Positions 11,072 to 23,539 of a stretch of DNA of 64,000 nt are shown here, in pieces (position 1 is the stretch's first letter; each line of letters opens with the position of its first letter). The notes beneath the pieces were generated by a model. It was not told the DNA's origin. It made no database searches and saw nothing but the letters and a program-made list of their open reading frames with translations. Origin of the DNA: Capra hircus (taxonomy: Eukaryota; Chordata; Mammalia; Artiodactyla; Bovidae); the NCBI RefSeq assembly GCF_001704415.2, contig NW_017211629.1, positions 29,836-93,835 of the forward strand, in the 5' to 3' direction. Both the position numbers and the translations under genes were made by a program.

Positions 11072-12189
11072 GACACCACACAAATAGATCTCGCAGGCCC
11101 CGGAGTGGGGCGAGAGGAGGAGGGGCGCCGTCGCCCCAGCCTGGGGGCTGTGAAGCGGGGAGGGAATGCCAAGCCCGCACCCCGGGACCCGCGCCGGCTC
11201 GGGCGCAGCGGGGCTGGTACTGGCCGGGCAGCCCGCCCCTCGCGCAGTGGCTCCCTGCCAGCGCCGCCAAGTCGGCCGCGTCCCCAGGCTGCCTGCAGAG
11301 GCGGATTAGGGAAGGAGCGAAGCGAGCCTGTGACTAATCGCGAGGCCTCGGACCGGAGCACCAAGGCCATGTGCGACTGACAGGATCGACACTAGCAGAG
11401 GACACGGCGACGCCTCGCTTAATTGCAGGCTTAAAAAATTGCCGCCTGAGCAGCTCCGGTGCGGAGCCACGGCGTGCGCTCTGGCTAGGGAGCGCGCCGG
11501 CGGGGACCTGCGCTCTAGCCCCCGGGAGGGAGGTTTGGCGTCTTCTGGATCGAGGGATCTGACCCTCTCGTCCTTCCCCCATTCTGCAGGGTCCCCCCAC
11601 CCCCACCCTGCTTGCGGACCGACTGTAGCTGAGCCGACCAGTGAAGTAAGATCCAGCTTCCCAGGCCTAGGTTTCTGGCCCTTTCCCCCATGGGCCCCAC
11701 GTTCCCCCTTCTCACCGTAGTTGGAGATGAGAGATTCCAACAAACCCTTAATGTAAAAACTACACACGTGAAACACTTTCTTCTCTTCCGTCTTTCTTCT
11801 CTACCGGCTGATACAAAGCCTTGAATGACCAAAGGGAGGGAAAGGCAAGTCAGGGCTTCAAAGAGCGAGGTCACTGAGTGCCCCAAACTCAGGGCCCACA
11901 GACATGCACCCTAGGATCTTCACGCCTGGTCATTACGCCAGACGTCCTTCCTGGAGCGCTGAGGCCTCTCGGGGGAGAAGGGGGTAAGCGTCGGCAGGCA
12001 GACCGGCCTGTGTGTGAGAGGGGAGGGTGGAAGGCGGGGTGGTGGGGAACCCAGCGAGAGAAGTTTCCACCACGCTCTGGTCGGCTGCTGCCAAAATCCC
12101 CGGGCCCCTCCCTGCCCGCACCGCCTTCCGTTGCCACCACAAGTTTGGTTTAACGAGAAGTCGGGACAAAAGCAAACGTTTTCTATAGA

Positions 12190-14180
12190 CCCCGAAAACA
12201 AAGGGGAAAGAGACGCGCGGGGCGGCCGAGAAGCGGCTGCTAGCGTAATGGTGCCGGGCGGACAGCAGAGCATTAGAACTGCAAAAGCCGCGCGGGCGGG
12301 AGGAAGTGCGAGGCGGGAGGCGGGAGCGCGGGGAGGGAGGGCGGGGGAGGGGCGCTGCGCCATGTTTCCGTGTCACCCGCCGAGTCGCCGGCGCTGGGCT
12401 CGGCCGCCGGCTCCCGCCTGCCTCCGTAACAGCAGAAAGCGTGCGATTAGCAGCCAGACAGGCGGGGACTCCGGGCCCGCGGGGCCGCCGCACACGCCGC
12501 CCGCGGCCCGGGCCCGCGCCCCCCCGCCCGCCGGGTAATCATCCTCCTCGCCGCAGCGCTGTGTGCACTCTCATTAGAGCAGGGAGGCTTTTCTCTGCGC
12601 ACTCGCTCGGCTCCCGCTGGCAAAACAACGCCTTCCTCGGCCGGGCCCTGGGCCAGGAGCGCCGGGGAGGGCGGGACGGGGGAGGAGGGGTGAGGCAGGG
12701 CAAGCGGCGCAGGTCATCTCGGCTGCCCGATCTCCTCCGGGCCCGGGCACGGAGGAGATGGGGAGGGTCCATCGGCCCTCTCCACGCGGAGTGCCAAAGT
12801 CCGAACCCCGTATCAGTGCCGCCATGACCTACTCTGGTCCCCCGCTGGAGGCTAGAGTGAGGGCCGAGGGGAGATGAGTGTGTCTGGTTTGGAGAGCGGG
12901 GGCGGACACCGGGATGGCTCCCAAAACAGGTTTTGCCCCATCTGTCTGGCGAACGACCTCTTAAGGCCAGAAGCCGGATCCCACGGTTGGCGGCCTTTCG
13001 ACCCTCAGGAAGACCCCAGTCCCCGAGCTTCGGGCCTGATTGCACAGAAAGGATGGGAGATGGGGGCGGCCGGGGCGCCGCTGCGCCTGGCCCTGAGCTT
13101 CAGAGCCCCATTTTCTCCTCCGCGATCTCTGCACACAACAGTAGGCAGCCTCTCCCGGCACCACGCGCCCAGCTGCAGGGCCGGGAGCAGGTGTTCCTGC
13201 CCGGCCGGAGTGGCGGCTCCGCGCCCCTCCCGTCCCAGCTGCGGGGGGAGCCGCGCTGATGGTGGTAATAGAGAAAGGTCTCGCTGGACCGCGAGCAGGG
13301 TTCTCCGGGTTTAAATGGTGATGCTCCAGGGCGAGGACGGCCACCTGAGACCAGGAGGGATCGAAGGTGACGCGCGACTAGCCCTCGTCTGGAACAGCCC
13401 TGGGGGCCAGCGGAGGCCGCTCGGGGCGGCGCAAGGGCTTCCGGTCCCGGTGACTGCGGCGGCGGCGGCGGGGCGGCTGGGAAGTTCCCGGGGCGGCCGC
13501 GAGGAGCACCCTCCTCTGGCTGCCGCCGCCGCGCAGCTTTCCGAACGGCGCCCAAGGAACCTCTCTGCGTCTGGCAGCGCCGATCTCGGCCGGCGCGGGG
13601 ATGGGGGCTGCGGGGTGGTCCAGACCCGGACCCGGGCAGGGCGGGGTAGGCGGGGGCCGGAGACCCCGCGGGAGCTGCGGCGCGCCTCCCTGCCCCCGCT
13701 CTTCGCCGCCGCCGCCGCTGATATGGCGGGCACGTGAAGCGCAGTTCGGCGCCTCGGCGCCAGCCAGGGAGCGGCCTGCCCCGCCGGCTCAGCTTACCCG
13801 CGGGCCCAGGAACGCGGAACCGAGCCCGGCCGGGCCCCGCAGAGCCCGCGCCCCCGCCCGCCCCGCTGCCAGCTCGCCGCGGCCCCCGCACCCCCTCCCC
13901 GCCCGCGCCCGGCCTTGGGGCCGCGCCAGACGGCTCGCCCGAGGGGAACTCAGGCTGACTAATGGGACGCGTGTGGGCCTTACGTGAGGCCCGGCTGTCA
14001 GCGGATGCCCGCTCGCTCGGCGCCTACGTCGCGGCCAGGCTTTTCGGGGAAGGACGAGAGGAGGGGTTTCCCCGCCCGGCGGTTTCGACTCCCCGGGGAC
14101 TATCCGGCCGCGGCTAGCCCCGGGCTTTAGGTTGCGCCCGGAGGGGGCCGACTCAGTGTGCGCCCGGCGCCGAGGTGCGA
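12190..14180. promoter_or_regulatory. CpG island(s), second cluster
   Basis: Two CpG-dense cores (about 12190-12760 and 13040-14180) extend the CpG-rich domain that begins at 8.9 kb. GGC/GCC triplet runs occur near 13455-13475 and 13700-13718. Long frames on either strand are composition artefacts. Role inferred: promoter-like or Polycomb-responsive chromatin upstream of BCOR. Confidence 0.7.
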
Positions 14181-14479
14181 ACCCGGGATGAGGGGTGAAG
14201 AGGTGGGATCTCGGGAGCTCTAAGCCGGAGGTGGGCGCAGAGGCTCATCAACTCGGCCTGGGGCGCCTGCCTTGATGTTTGCGATCTGGCCAGCGGCTGG
14301 GCTGGGGGAAATTTACAGACCGCTCTGCAGGCCTGGAGTTCAATACCGAAACCTCCCTCAACAAAGTCTTCTGGAAACCCTTTGGTGAGATTTTTGTGCA
14401 AGAAAAGGACTTTATAAGGCTCCTCAAGAGTCCGGTTCGGCTGAGGGTTCTCAGGTTCCGAGGCTCATGACACCTTTTT

Positions 14480-14760
14480 CTTCCTTTACAGGGGCCTGTA
14501 AAAATCATTAGAGTTTCTTATTATTTCGCATTAACAACCGCTTCGTGTTGACATAGTTATATGACCTTCCCAAATATAACTACCTGTTTAGTTTCAACAC
14601 ACCAGCGAGACGATGAAACACAAACACCGATCAGGAACTCAGAGAAGGAAAACCCGGCTGTGAGCTTGGGGTTGGAGGCAGGATAATTCCTGATCACGCA
14701 TCCCTGGCTTTATTCAGCCTAATTACACTAGTAATCTTCCCCCCTACGAGAAAGCCTGAA
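14480..14760. promoter_or_regulatory. AT-rich putative conserved non-coding element
   Basis: After the CpG-rich domain comes an AT-rich, repeat-free stretch with ATTA/TAAT cores ('ttatttcgcattaacaacc', 'gcctaattacactagtaatc'). It resembles a homeodomain-type enhancer. This is inference from composition and motif density only. Confidence 0.3.
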
Positions 14761-14920
14761 ACCCTGTAGTCGAGGTGCGACTTTTCCTGGGGAGTCCGGC
14801 GGATGAGGAGGGGGTTGCTGGTGTAGAGGAGGTGGGTTTTAAATGTCACTTCCAAATGAAAATGCTTTCCTTCAGCCTTTTTCTTTTCTTGATGCAGTTT
14901 TCGAAAGGAGCATTTTTGCG

Positions 14921-15037
14921 AGATAAGAAGTGACCGATCAAAATCGCTGAGGGGAGGTTGTAAGCAGCCGCTTTGCCTCAGCTTAGCCTTATCTTATCTT
15001 TCACACTTGCATGGCGGAAAAAAAAATTGGCTTATCT
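14921..15037. promoter_or_regulatory. Cluster of GATA-factor motifs
   Basis: Four copies of AGATAAG or its complement CTTATCT lie within 117 bases: 14921-14927 on +, and 14988-14994, 14993-14999 (overlapping by two bases) and 15031-15037 on -. A further TTATC follows at about 15038. Such density is well above chance for a 7-mer and suggests a GATA-responsive element. Confidence 0.4.
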
Positions 15038-15539
15038 TTATCCCCACCCCCTTCTCGACTTAATTGCTAAAAAACACTGGTGTGTTAAACGGGGAGGAAG
15101 GAGGTCGCAGGATTGTCAGTGGAAAGGGAAGATTAAAAAATGTGGACACTTTGGGGGAAACCAGGGTAGCAGGGTTTATTCTTTCCCCCAGGCCTTTCTA
15201 GTACAACGCAGAAAAGGTCCAGTCCGGGTGGAAGTCTTGATGGCCAGATTTTTTTAAAAAATCTGGGTATGGCCTTGGGTCGTGTGGCTTCTCTAGGCCT
15301 CGCTTTCTCCGCCCTGCGTTTACCAACCTCACCTTCCCTTCATCTCTCAAAAGCTAGTGGTGCGTCTCGGGTTGAAGCCTCTCATTCTGCCTTCGTTCCC
15401 CCCCTGCCTTTTCCTCCCCTCCACCCCACACACATCCCCGTTTGGGGGAGGGGGATGCAAGGCTGGGACGCATGGCCTGCTGGAAATCATTAAAATATAT
15501 GCGAGTGCCTGCAAACACACACTTTTAAATCATGGCGTT

Positions 15540-16290
15540 TCCCCTCCACGCTGGTATATTTAAACTCCAGAGCGAGCTAGATCTCCTCCCTCTCAGTCGT
15601 TTGTCTGTGTCACCGACAGGCCGCTAATGGCCGGGCTTCCAGGCGCTGTGCATTATGCATTAGCCTCCTCCGAGCGCCGCACACAGAAGGTTCTGTCAGG
15701 CCTCGCAACACAAACCACCCAGCACCCCCCCCACCCCCCGCACTCGCGGCGGGGGCTGTGCGGTGGCCAATGTGCTGGAGACTCTGGGATGCGGGGGGGG
15801 GGGGCGCACATCGAGGGCGAAGGCCGAGCCAAGTGGACCCGGAGGGGGAATCGGGGAGGGGTGGGGGAAGTGCCGCGGATTAGACCGTTTGGAATCCTCC
15901 TCCCTGCGCTAGCCCCAAGTTTTGTTCCTGGCTGACCTTCCCTAGGCAGCTGCCCCGTTCCACTCACCTCGGTGCCCGACTTTGTGGGGGCCCAGAGGTA
16001 CTTAGGGACAGGCCAGCGCCGCGTTTCCATCTGCTGGGCCGTACTCCCTTCCGGCCCCGAGCGAGGGGCTGGCGGAGCCCTCCGGATCCCTCCAGGCCCC
16101 GGGGTGCTGTCCGCGAAAGGGTTCGGGGTGGTGCGTGTCAGCGGAGTCCCGCGGCCGCCGTGGAGGGAAGCTGCCGAGAAAACGTCTCGGGCCGAAAGCC
16201 GCCTTGCAGGGTCTGCGAGCGAAGAGTTGGTGTTCTCTGCCCCCTCTCCCCGCGGTTCCCACTCACTGCCCCCGGCTGGGGTAAAATATG
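15540..16290. promoter_or_regulatory. CpG-rich block with adjacent AT-rich motif region
   Basis: A TATA-like 'ggtatatttaaactcc' at about 15552 precedes a pyrimidine-rich stretch and the near palindrome TGCATTATGCA (15649-15659). CpG-dense sequence follows at 15730-16270. The arrangement could be a promoter, but no splice donor or exon that I can defend follows it. Confidence 0.4.
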
Positions 16291-16299
16291 AGCTGGAGG

Positions 16300-17890
16300 G
16301 ACCGCTAAATAAGCAGCCAGGACGGGTCATGGCGTCCGAGTTTATCTACAGGAGCATCTAGCCCAGCTCGGCGGCTTTCAGGTCTCTTAAGCCGGAACCA
16401 GGTGGGACGCAAGACGAGGCCTCCGCAAGCCGCCAACACCCATCTACTCAGAAAGCCCCTCAATGTCAATGGTAGTTCACCCACCCGTGCCTGGTCAGAG
16501 CCTGAAATCGAGCCCAGACCAGAAATTTTGAGAGGCAGTTGCTGCTACCCATGTTGGGGCTGCCTTCTGGACCCTCCTCCGGAGGAGGCCCAATAACCCT
16601 TCAAAGAATAGAGCAGCCATCTTCAACCTGGAGACTCCTAAGTCTAGCAGACTCCTACCAGGGAAGGCAGCTACCTTTAGATGTTCCCAGTTAACTGAAA
16701 TCCCTGGGACAAAGATGCCTTTTGCTTGAGGGATGGACCAGTGGATCTTCTAAGTGGCACCCGTGGTAAGCCCAGAGTTCTTTTACAAAGTGACCAGGAA
16801 AGACTGTTCCTGGGGGTGTTTGTGTATTTTTAAAAATACTTAAAGTAGCTCACAGTATATAAAATAAAAATACAGTCTCTCTAATCACCCCAATCCCACC
16901 CATTTCAGTACCCAGCATCACAGAAGAGAACAGCTGCTGAAGAGCCCCATTGGGGTCTATAAAGCTTTATAATTTAGTCCTCACATGTATGTTACAAACA
17001 AACCCCACACATCATGCTGGGATCCCAGGGTCCCCCAAACTCCAGGTAGGACCTTCACTATGGGATGCATGGCCTTTCCCCTAGGGCTTCGGCAATGAAT
17101 GAAGGTGTGGAAGAGGACCTGGCCGGCCTTACACAATCAACCTGTCAGGAAAAGGGCGATCAGGCTCCAGGCCTGCTCCTTGAAGCGCCAACCTGCTTGT
17201 CCAGTTGCAGACGCTGGATAGAATGGGCAGCAGGAGAGTGCCCGAGAGCCATAGGTTCTAACTGGGAGGCCCTTCCCAGGGAACCAGCGGCAGGTGGGAG
17301 GGGGTGGCCCCTGCAGCTCGGTTGAAGCACCTCGCCTTTCTGTGCCTATTTCTTTATTTCTCCGCTCGCTGCCTTTGCGGCCTCCCCTCCCTTGAGCTCA
17401 CTCGCTGGCTCTCTCCCGCCACCGCCTCCTCCTCTGCTTTCATTGAAATCCTCCCTTGCTGAGTGCCGAGTGTAGCAGCCTGACCCCCAGGTCAGCTCCC
17501 AAGGGACTCCTGGGAGGGCAGGGGAGGGAGGGAGCATGAGGAGGCCCGCACACGCTGTAGGCTCTGAAGTGTCCCCAGCTCCCAGAGCCCCTTCCTGAGT
17601 GGGGGTGCAAGATGGGACTGCTGCTTCTCCCTGGAACAATGCCAATGAATCGGGCCAATAGGTGTAAGCTCCCTACTCCTCCTCCACCTTAGAGCACTTC
17701 AGGAAAAATCTCACCTTTTAATTCCCAGTGAGTCATGAATCCCCTCTCCCTCACACATACATTCATACCTCTTAGGATTCCCTTAATGAGATATTTTAAA
17801 AATCCCACAGTTGGAAATGTATCCCTCAGAAATGGAAGAGAAACCCTTCAATCCCACCAACTTGCACAAAGATACCATGGAGGCAAGACT
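16300..17890. other. Unique DNA, no gene seen
   Basis: Mixed-composition sequence without recognisable exons, RNA genes or young repeats. Confidence 0.5.
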
Positions 17891-17900
17891 CCTTAAAAAG

Positions 17901-17949
17901 GGTGTGTGTGTGTGTGTGTGGTGTGTGTGGTGTGTGTGTGTGTGTGTGC
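17901..17949. repeat. (TG)n microsatellite with GG interruptions
   Basis: TG dinucleotide run broken twice by an extra G. The Cys-Val rich frames here are artefacts. Confidence 0.95.
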
Positions 17950-19240
17950 TGCAAATTACGTCAAAGGCAAATTTACTGGTCTGTTTGTCTCCAGCATCAA
18001 ATTTCTCCCACAGTCAGCCCTTCTCTGGCCCCTTTGCATTTACAGCACTGCCCCCCTCCCCAATTCATTTTTAACTCTAGGATTTTTAAAGGTAGACAAA
18101 CAGGCCCCTTTGTCAGCAGCCCCGAGAGGCCACAGGATTCAGAGAGGCTGCAGGCTCTGGGTTTTCACTTGGTTCCTGGATTTTCCAAAAGTTCTGGATG
18201 GTTACATGCAACTTTTAACTCTGGGAAAGGCCCCTGCCTGGGGGGGAGAGTTGGGGAGGCATGGGAAGAGGAGAGAAGGTGGCTGGGCAAGGGGCCAAGG
18301 TCTCTGCGGCAGCCTAACTGAGCCGGAAGAGGCTGGCACGGCTCCGAACTCGCCCAGGCCAGCTCTCCCGCGAGGCCCACAGTGGCGCAGCAGCCTCCTT
18401 GCCTCCTTGTGGCCCCTGAACCGCATTCAGAGAGTTTCCCCACAAATACCCAACTTCAGCCTTCCTGGTTATTTTAGACTTGTTTTGAATAAAAAGAGTC
18501 GCTTCAAAAAGAAATGTTGCTACAACACACAACCAGAGGCCTTTTCTCCAGCTGTGTCTGTAACTTGCATGCGTTCAGTCTAATAACTTTTAATGTCTGG
18601 CCCTAAAATGTCTTTATAAAAAATAGCTTTACAGCATAATAGTCCAGGTGTCTTTCTGCTTGTTACCAGAGATTAAAAAAATGTGTGGGTTCGCTTTCAG
18701 AGACATCCACCTCCAGAAAGACAGGGAAGAAAAAGGCATACATTCTATCATGCAGGCGCGAGTCATGGAAGCGGTGGCGGCCCCGCAGGGCTGGGGACTG
18801 CTCACTGGGGCACTTGCCTGCCTGTCTTTTGCATCAGTTGTTTTAAGCAGCTCTGGAGCATGAAGATTTAATTCTGCCCGAAGTTTCAGGTTTCAAACGG
18901 TAGAGATGTTTCACTTCTGCTTTGAAAAGAGCTGTTTTTATAACTATACTGAGAACTAAAACAGAATAAATAAAATCGCACCTAACACCAATCCTACAGT
19001 CAGGATTAAGTCTAATTTTTTAAAGGGATCTACTAGCTAGAGCTGATTTTGGCCTTGACCTTGACTTAGTAATCAACTTGAGATGCTTTTGATTATTTTT
19101 GGTATGGAGACACTCCAGGATATTTTAAAACTTTCCGTGTGGATTTACAAGCCACCTCCATTTCAGATTGATGTTCTCATCGAGCTTGCACCATCTTGTC
19201 CTTAGGCAGAGAACTCCCCCCACCTTCAGCATAAAAAGAC
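17950..19240. other. Unique, partly AT-rich DNA; possible conserved regulatory sequence
   Basis: The 18430-18680 and 18870-19190 parts are AT-rich and repeat-free, with motifs such as 'ttggccttgaccttgac' (two TGACCTT-like nuclear-receptor half sites in direct succession, about 19049-19065). No exon is seen. Confidence 0.35.
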
Positions 19241-20240
19241 CCTATCCATTAACCGAATGGGGTCACCTATTGCGGTGACGTCCCGGCCCGCGGTCTGGGT
19301 GCGGTTAGGCCGGAACACCCCTCCCCCCACTCCCATCCCTTCCGCCTGCTTCTCGAACTGGGGCTTCTTAGCTCGCCTTAGAGGCTCTGCGCTCCGGGGA
19401 GGCCGGAACCTCGCCTCTCCGCTTCCCCCTCTCGCCTGCCTGCCCCCACCCTACCCACCACCCCGCCCGCGCGCCCAGCGCCGCGCCGGGTGCGCTGGAG
19501 AAGCTCAATACGTGTCAATTGAATTGAACTGCTGCGGGCGCAGGCTGTACGCTGCCGCCGAGCTCCGATCAGCACGACGTTACCGGAGTGGAAATTTATG
19601 GAGCGAACGGTTGTAAGCCAAAAGTTGCTCCTTGCCAAGGAAAATAAAACGCGGGAGATAATCTCCCGAGGCAGGGGTGAGGGGCCAGGACAGACCTCCG
19701 ACCCTCCAATCATCTGAGATGCAGACTGTGAAATGCAAGGAGAACGGGGAGAAATTCTGGCGAATCTCCGCTCCCCTACTGCCCCCACCCCCGCCTCCTG
19801 GTGCCCCACGGGCTGCCTCCTCCCGTCCCCCGCCTCTCCAGACAATTCCCACACAATCGAAACGTCCGGGGAACTCGGGCACAGAGTTCGGGCGGAACGG
19901 CCACCATTGCCTCAAGGTGGTGTCTAAAGGTAATTCTTGACACCGAAATGGGAAGGGGCTCCTCCGGGAGGAAGGGGCGATCCAAGTGGGGATGGGCACC
20001 GACGCGCACTCGCCAGGCTCCACTGGGTCTCGGAGGGACTCGCGACCGGGAGAGCGCAGAGCTGGTGGCGAGAGGAGGCAGCGGCGGCTGCCGCTGGGGT
20101 TTGACAGCTTTGGCTGAGCGGAGTGCGGAGGCGCTTTATGGTAATTGCGTCTCCACTGGCCTTCTGGGTAGCGAGGGGGAGTCTCGCGCGCGCGGCTGGG
20201 AGAGCCGCCCCCGCCGCCCCCATCCCTCGGCTTAGGATCT

Positions 20241-20269
20241 GCCGGCCGCCGCCGCCGCCGCCGCCGCCC
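20241..20269. repeat. (CCG)n triplet repeat in the probable promoter island
   Basis: A nearly pure CCG run in the upstream half of the probable BCOR promoter island. Confidence 0.9.
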
Positions 20270-20967
20270 GAGTCGGTCTCTGGTTCGCCCAGGACGCGCG
20301 CCCGGGCGGGGTGTGCGCAGCCAACTCGTCCGAGCGGCGGAGGGGAGGCAAGGGGCGGGGGGGGGGCGCCACCCAAGTGGTCTAGGGTTCGACCCAGAGA
20401 AGCGAACGAGGATCGATGACGGCTGGGGAAACTCGGGCAAACCTTTCCTGGGGAATCACCCCTTCGAAACCCCACCCGCCGAGGCGCCGCAGCGGAGGGT
20501 GAGCGGAGGCTGGGGGAGCTCAAACTTGCGAGAGCTGGAGGCGGCGGCGGGCGGGCGGGCGGCTGTCGCCCGAGCGCTGCGCCTGCGGGGGGAGGGGAGG
20601 CGGCTGCTGGGAGGGAGGGAGGGAGGGAGGGCGAGAGGGCGGAGGGAGGGGAGGAGGAAGAGGAGGGAACCAGGGAGGGGGGACGCGTTGGGATCGCGGC
20701 GTGCGGCGGCAGACGGAGCCCAGGCTCCCAGCGGCAAGGTGAGCAGAGCTACGCTCCTCGCTGAACGCGGACGGAGCTCGGCGGCTGCGGGGAGACGCGC
20801 CGGAGCCGCGACCGAGAGCGGGAACGAGGCGGCGGCGGAGGGGGAGCCCGTGAGCCGCCGGGCGGAGAGCCCAAGCCGCGCTGTCGCCGCGCCAGGGACG
20901 ACTTGGCCAACACACTCACACACTCACACACACCCAGCCGAGCGGGCGCTCGCGGCGAACCGTCAAC

Positions 20968-21027
20968 ATGGCGCTGGGGCTCCTGCCCGAGTGCGGGCGG
21001 CAGCAGCGGCGGCGCGGGAGCTGCTGA
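20968..21027 (+). other. Possible upstream ORF in BCOR exon 1
   Basis: An ATG in a strong Kozak context (A at -3, G at +4) opens a 19-codon frame that closes at the TGA at 21025-21027. It would lie in the 5' UTR only if transcripts use the donor at 21446 rather than 20738. The human 5' UTR would need to be compared to decide. Confidence 0.25.
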
Positions 21028-23044
21028 GCCCGACCGAGCCCGGCCCAGCCGCCGGAGCCCCGAGGATCGCGCGGGGTTGTCGCCACCTGCCCGGAGGCTT
21101 TGAGCCCGCCCGGCCCCGCCCGCCCCACCCGGCCCAGAGCCCACCCCTCGGCGGGCCGACCCCGAGGGCAGCCGGCTGGCAGCAGACGGCGAGGGAGGCG
21201 AGCGAGCGCGGCGCCGCGAGCGGGCTGCGGGCAGCCGGGGACGGCAAACTTTGCTGCTCGCCGCGCTTCCCCGGCCCGGCTCCTTCCGTCGCCAACGTCG
21301 CCACCCCACTTTCCTCCAACCCCGCACACCAGTTCCCATCCACCCATCGCCCCTTGCTCCTCCTCGCCGCCTCGACTCTGCTCCGGGGAAAAACTTCAAA
21401 GCGCCGGATCGCAGGCTCTCTGCTTACTCCCGGCCGGGGATTTCAGGTCAGTGCCGGAACACCTTTCCCCGGGGAGGCGGCGGGCTGCAGTCGGCCCCCT
21501 CCCTCGGGGCCCCCACTCGCGGCGGGTGGCTTCTTTTGACTCTCGCGTACCCCTCGAAGCTTGCGCCTCGCGCTTCACTTTGGCTGCTTTGCTCGCTTTC
21601 ATTTTTATTTCCTAGCTATAAGTTATTAAAAATGCAGCCAACCTAAGCGGCTCCAAGTGGCTCCGGGGAGGGAGGGGGCGCGGCGTGGGGGGCTGCTGCC
21701 TCCCGGGGGCTGGGAGGAGAGCGGGGAGTTCACAGAGTGGAAGTTTGCAGCCAGTGTGTGCCTGTGTGCGCGGGAGCGCGGTCGTCGCTGAGCGCCGCGA
21801 GTCGGGCGCGGGGGGGGGGGCGGCGGGGGGAGCTGGGCTGGAAGCTGGGAAGCTCGGCTCGGCGTTAGCTCGCTAGCAGGAAGGGAGGGCGGCGGGTTCC
21901 CGTCTGCTTTCTTTTTCGACTCGGAAAGAACTGTAAAAACCCCCAGCCGCCGCTGCCTCGTCTTGCCTCTCCGGGGGCCGCTCGTTCCTGCTCGTGGAAC
22001 GACGGCGTGTGCGTGCGCAGGGTGTGTGTGGCGGGCGCCCCGGGCCGAGCCGAGCTCGACCTGCTGCCGCTGCCGCCGCCGCCGCGCAACTCGGAGGGGA
22101 GTCCCGGGTGTTTTTTTTTTTACTTGCTCCAAAGCGCGAATCACGTGGATTAAAAAAAAATATACTAGGAAATCGAGCAGAGCGAGGGGTTCCGACTCGG
22201 CCCGTCCACCCGCCCGCCAGGTCAGACGCTTTGTTTTGTAAATGTTCTTTTAAAATTTTAATCTGCGACCCTGGTCCACCCCCACCGTCCCCGCGACGTC
22301 GTAGGGTCAGTTTCAAGTTGTGAGTCCCCAGGGGCGGGGGTAGATCGTGCGGGGGCGGCGGCGGGAAGGGAGGGCGAGGGGTGGGGGCTAGACCTGGGCA
22401 GCTACGAGTCTGGTGGGAAGCCCTGTAGGCGTGTGCAAGTCTGTGGCCGGAGGAAGTTGGTCCCGCTCGGAGGGCGTGCGGCGCGGAGGCTGAGGGCGAA
22501 GAGGAACTTGCGCACACGGCGCGATCCTCCGCCGAGGCGAGGAGGGAGAGGCGCCTCCGCGCCGCGGGGCCCGCGCTCGGAGCAGGCGGGCGGCTGCGCT
22601 GCAGAGCCTCCGCCAACTCGGGGGCTCGGGGTGGCGGCGACGTGCGCCGGCTGTTTACCAAGCAAGCCCTGGGGCGCCGTGTGCGGAGTAGGGCGGCTCG
22701 AGGCACGCCTGGTCCCGGTGGGCTTCCCGCCGCCTGTACTCTCGAGTGGGCACGTCCCCCAGTCCCTGAGACGGCTGAGCCTGGCTTCGTGTAGGCCGAG
22801 GCCGGGCGAGGCTTAATTTGCTGTTAATGAATCTTTCCCAGAAAGTCCGCGATCTTCAGCTAGTGAGTGCCCGCGCGCGAGGACGCGCGCCGCCGGCGTC
22901 TGAAGGGTGGGGGTTGGGGAATGGAAGAGCGAAGGAAGGGGGAGGGTTATGTGTATTTAAAAACAAACCTTAAAAAGAAACCAGCGCGCTTCAAATAGGT
23001 ATCCGTAGAGCCTCCTGTGTCTAGACTAGACTGCTCTGGGTTTT

Positions 23045-23078
23045 AGCTTTTTTTTTTCTTTTTTTTTTTCTTTTTTTG
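23045..23078. repeat. Poly-T rich tract
   Basis: Interrupted T run just downstream of the promoter island; no flanking SINE or LINE body is recognisable. Confidence 0.85.
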
Positions 23079-23539
23079 AGATTAGGCCAGAGATGGGGTA
23101 GTGCTGTTTGGTTCTAGGGGTAGCCTCCTGGAGAAAAATCTTTTAAATGACTTGGGAATAAAAAATCGGAGGAAATGGCCCACCCCAGAAGGTGGTGGGT
23201 GGTGAACGCAGACAGACTTGAGTATTCCTAGCCATCTGACACTTCCTGTGGCACTGGAAACGGACACCGTAGGCCGAAATCAATCCTTACGAGGTGTTGG
23301 ATTCGGTTTTGCCAACAGAATTGCTTGTGTGGAAGGCATTTTAAGTGTCGGCCTCCGAGACTCCTGTATGTGGACACTTGGAGAATACGTTTGTATAGCG
23401 ACCCTTCCCACTCCACCCCCGATCTGTTGTCTGGGCTTTGCAGTTCTCGTGTTTATTTGGGCCATGATTTCACCGCGTGGAGGAAGGGTGGAGATGGTGG
23501 TGATTAATATGCCGTCCAGGTTTAATCCGAGGCCGGCCT

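Larger units (their letters stand above)
19250..22900 (+). promoter_or_regulatory. BCOR: CpG island, probable BCOR promoter and non-coding exon 1
   Basis: This is the strongest promoter candidate. It is TATA-less, CpG-dense, and rich in GC boxes and GGGA repeats (20608-20632). It contains two good splice-donor sequences on the + strand: gcaag|gtgagc at 20738/20739 and ttcag|gtcagt at 21446/21447. It lies about 19 kb upstream of the first coding exon, close to the spacing I recall for the main human BCOR transcripts (not checked). Known biology: BCOR has a non-coding first exon and alternative upstream starts. The exact start site cannot be read from sequence alone; cap-based transcript data would settle it. 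A 408-codon frame across it is a composition artefact. Confidence 0.65.

Noticed and set aside
13100..13891. Minus-strand 263-codon frame
   Set aside because: Same reason: GC-driven lack of stops in a CpG island, with no recognisable protein.
20313..21539. A 408-codon open frame across the probable promoter island
   Set aside because: It is Arg/Ala/Gly/Pro-rich, overlaps other long frames on both strands, has no recognisable domain and lies in DNA where stop codons are rare because of high GC. It also crosses both candidate exon 1 donors.
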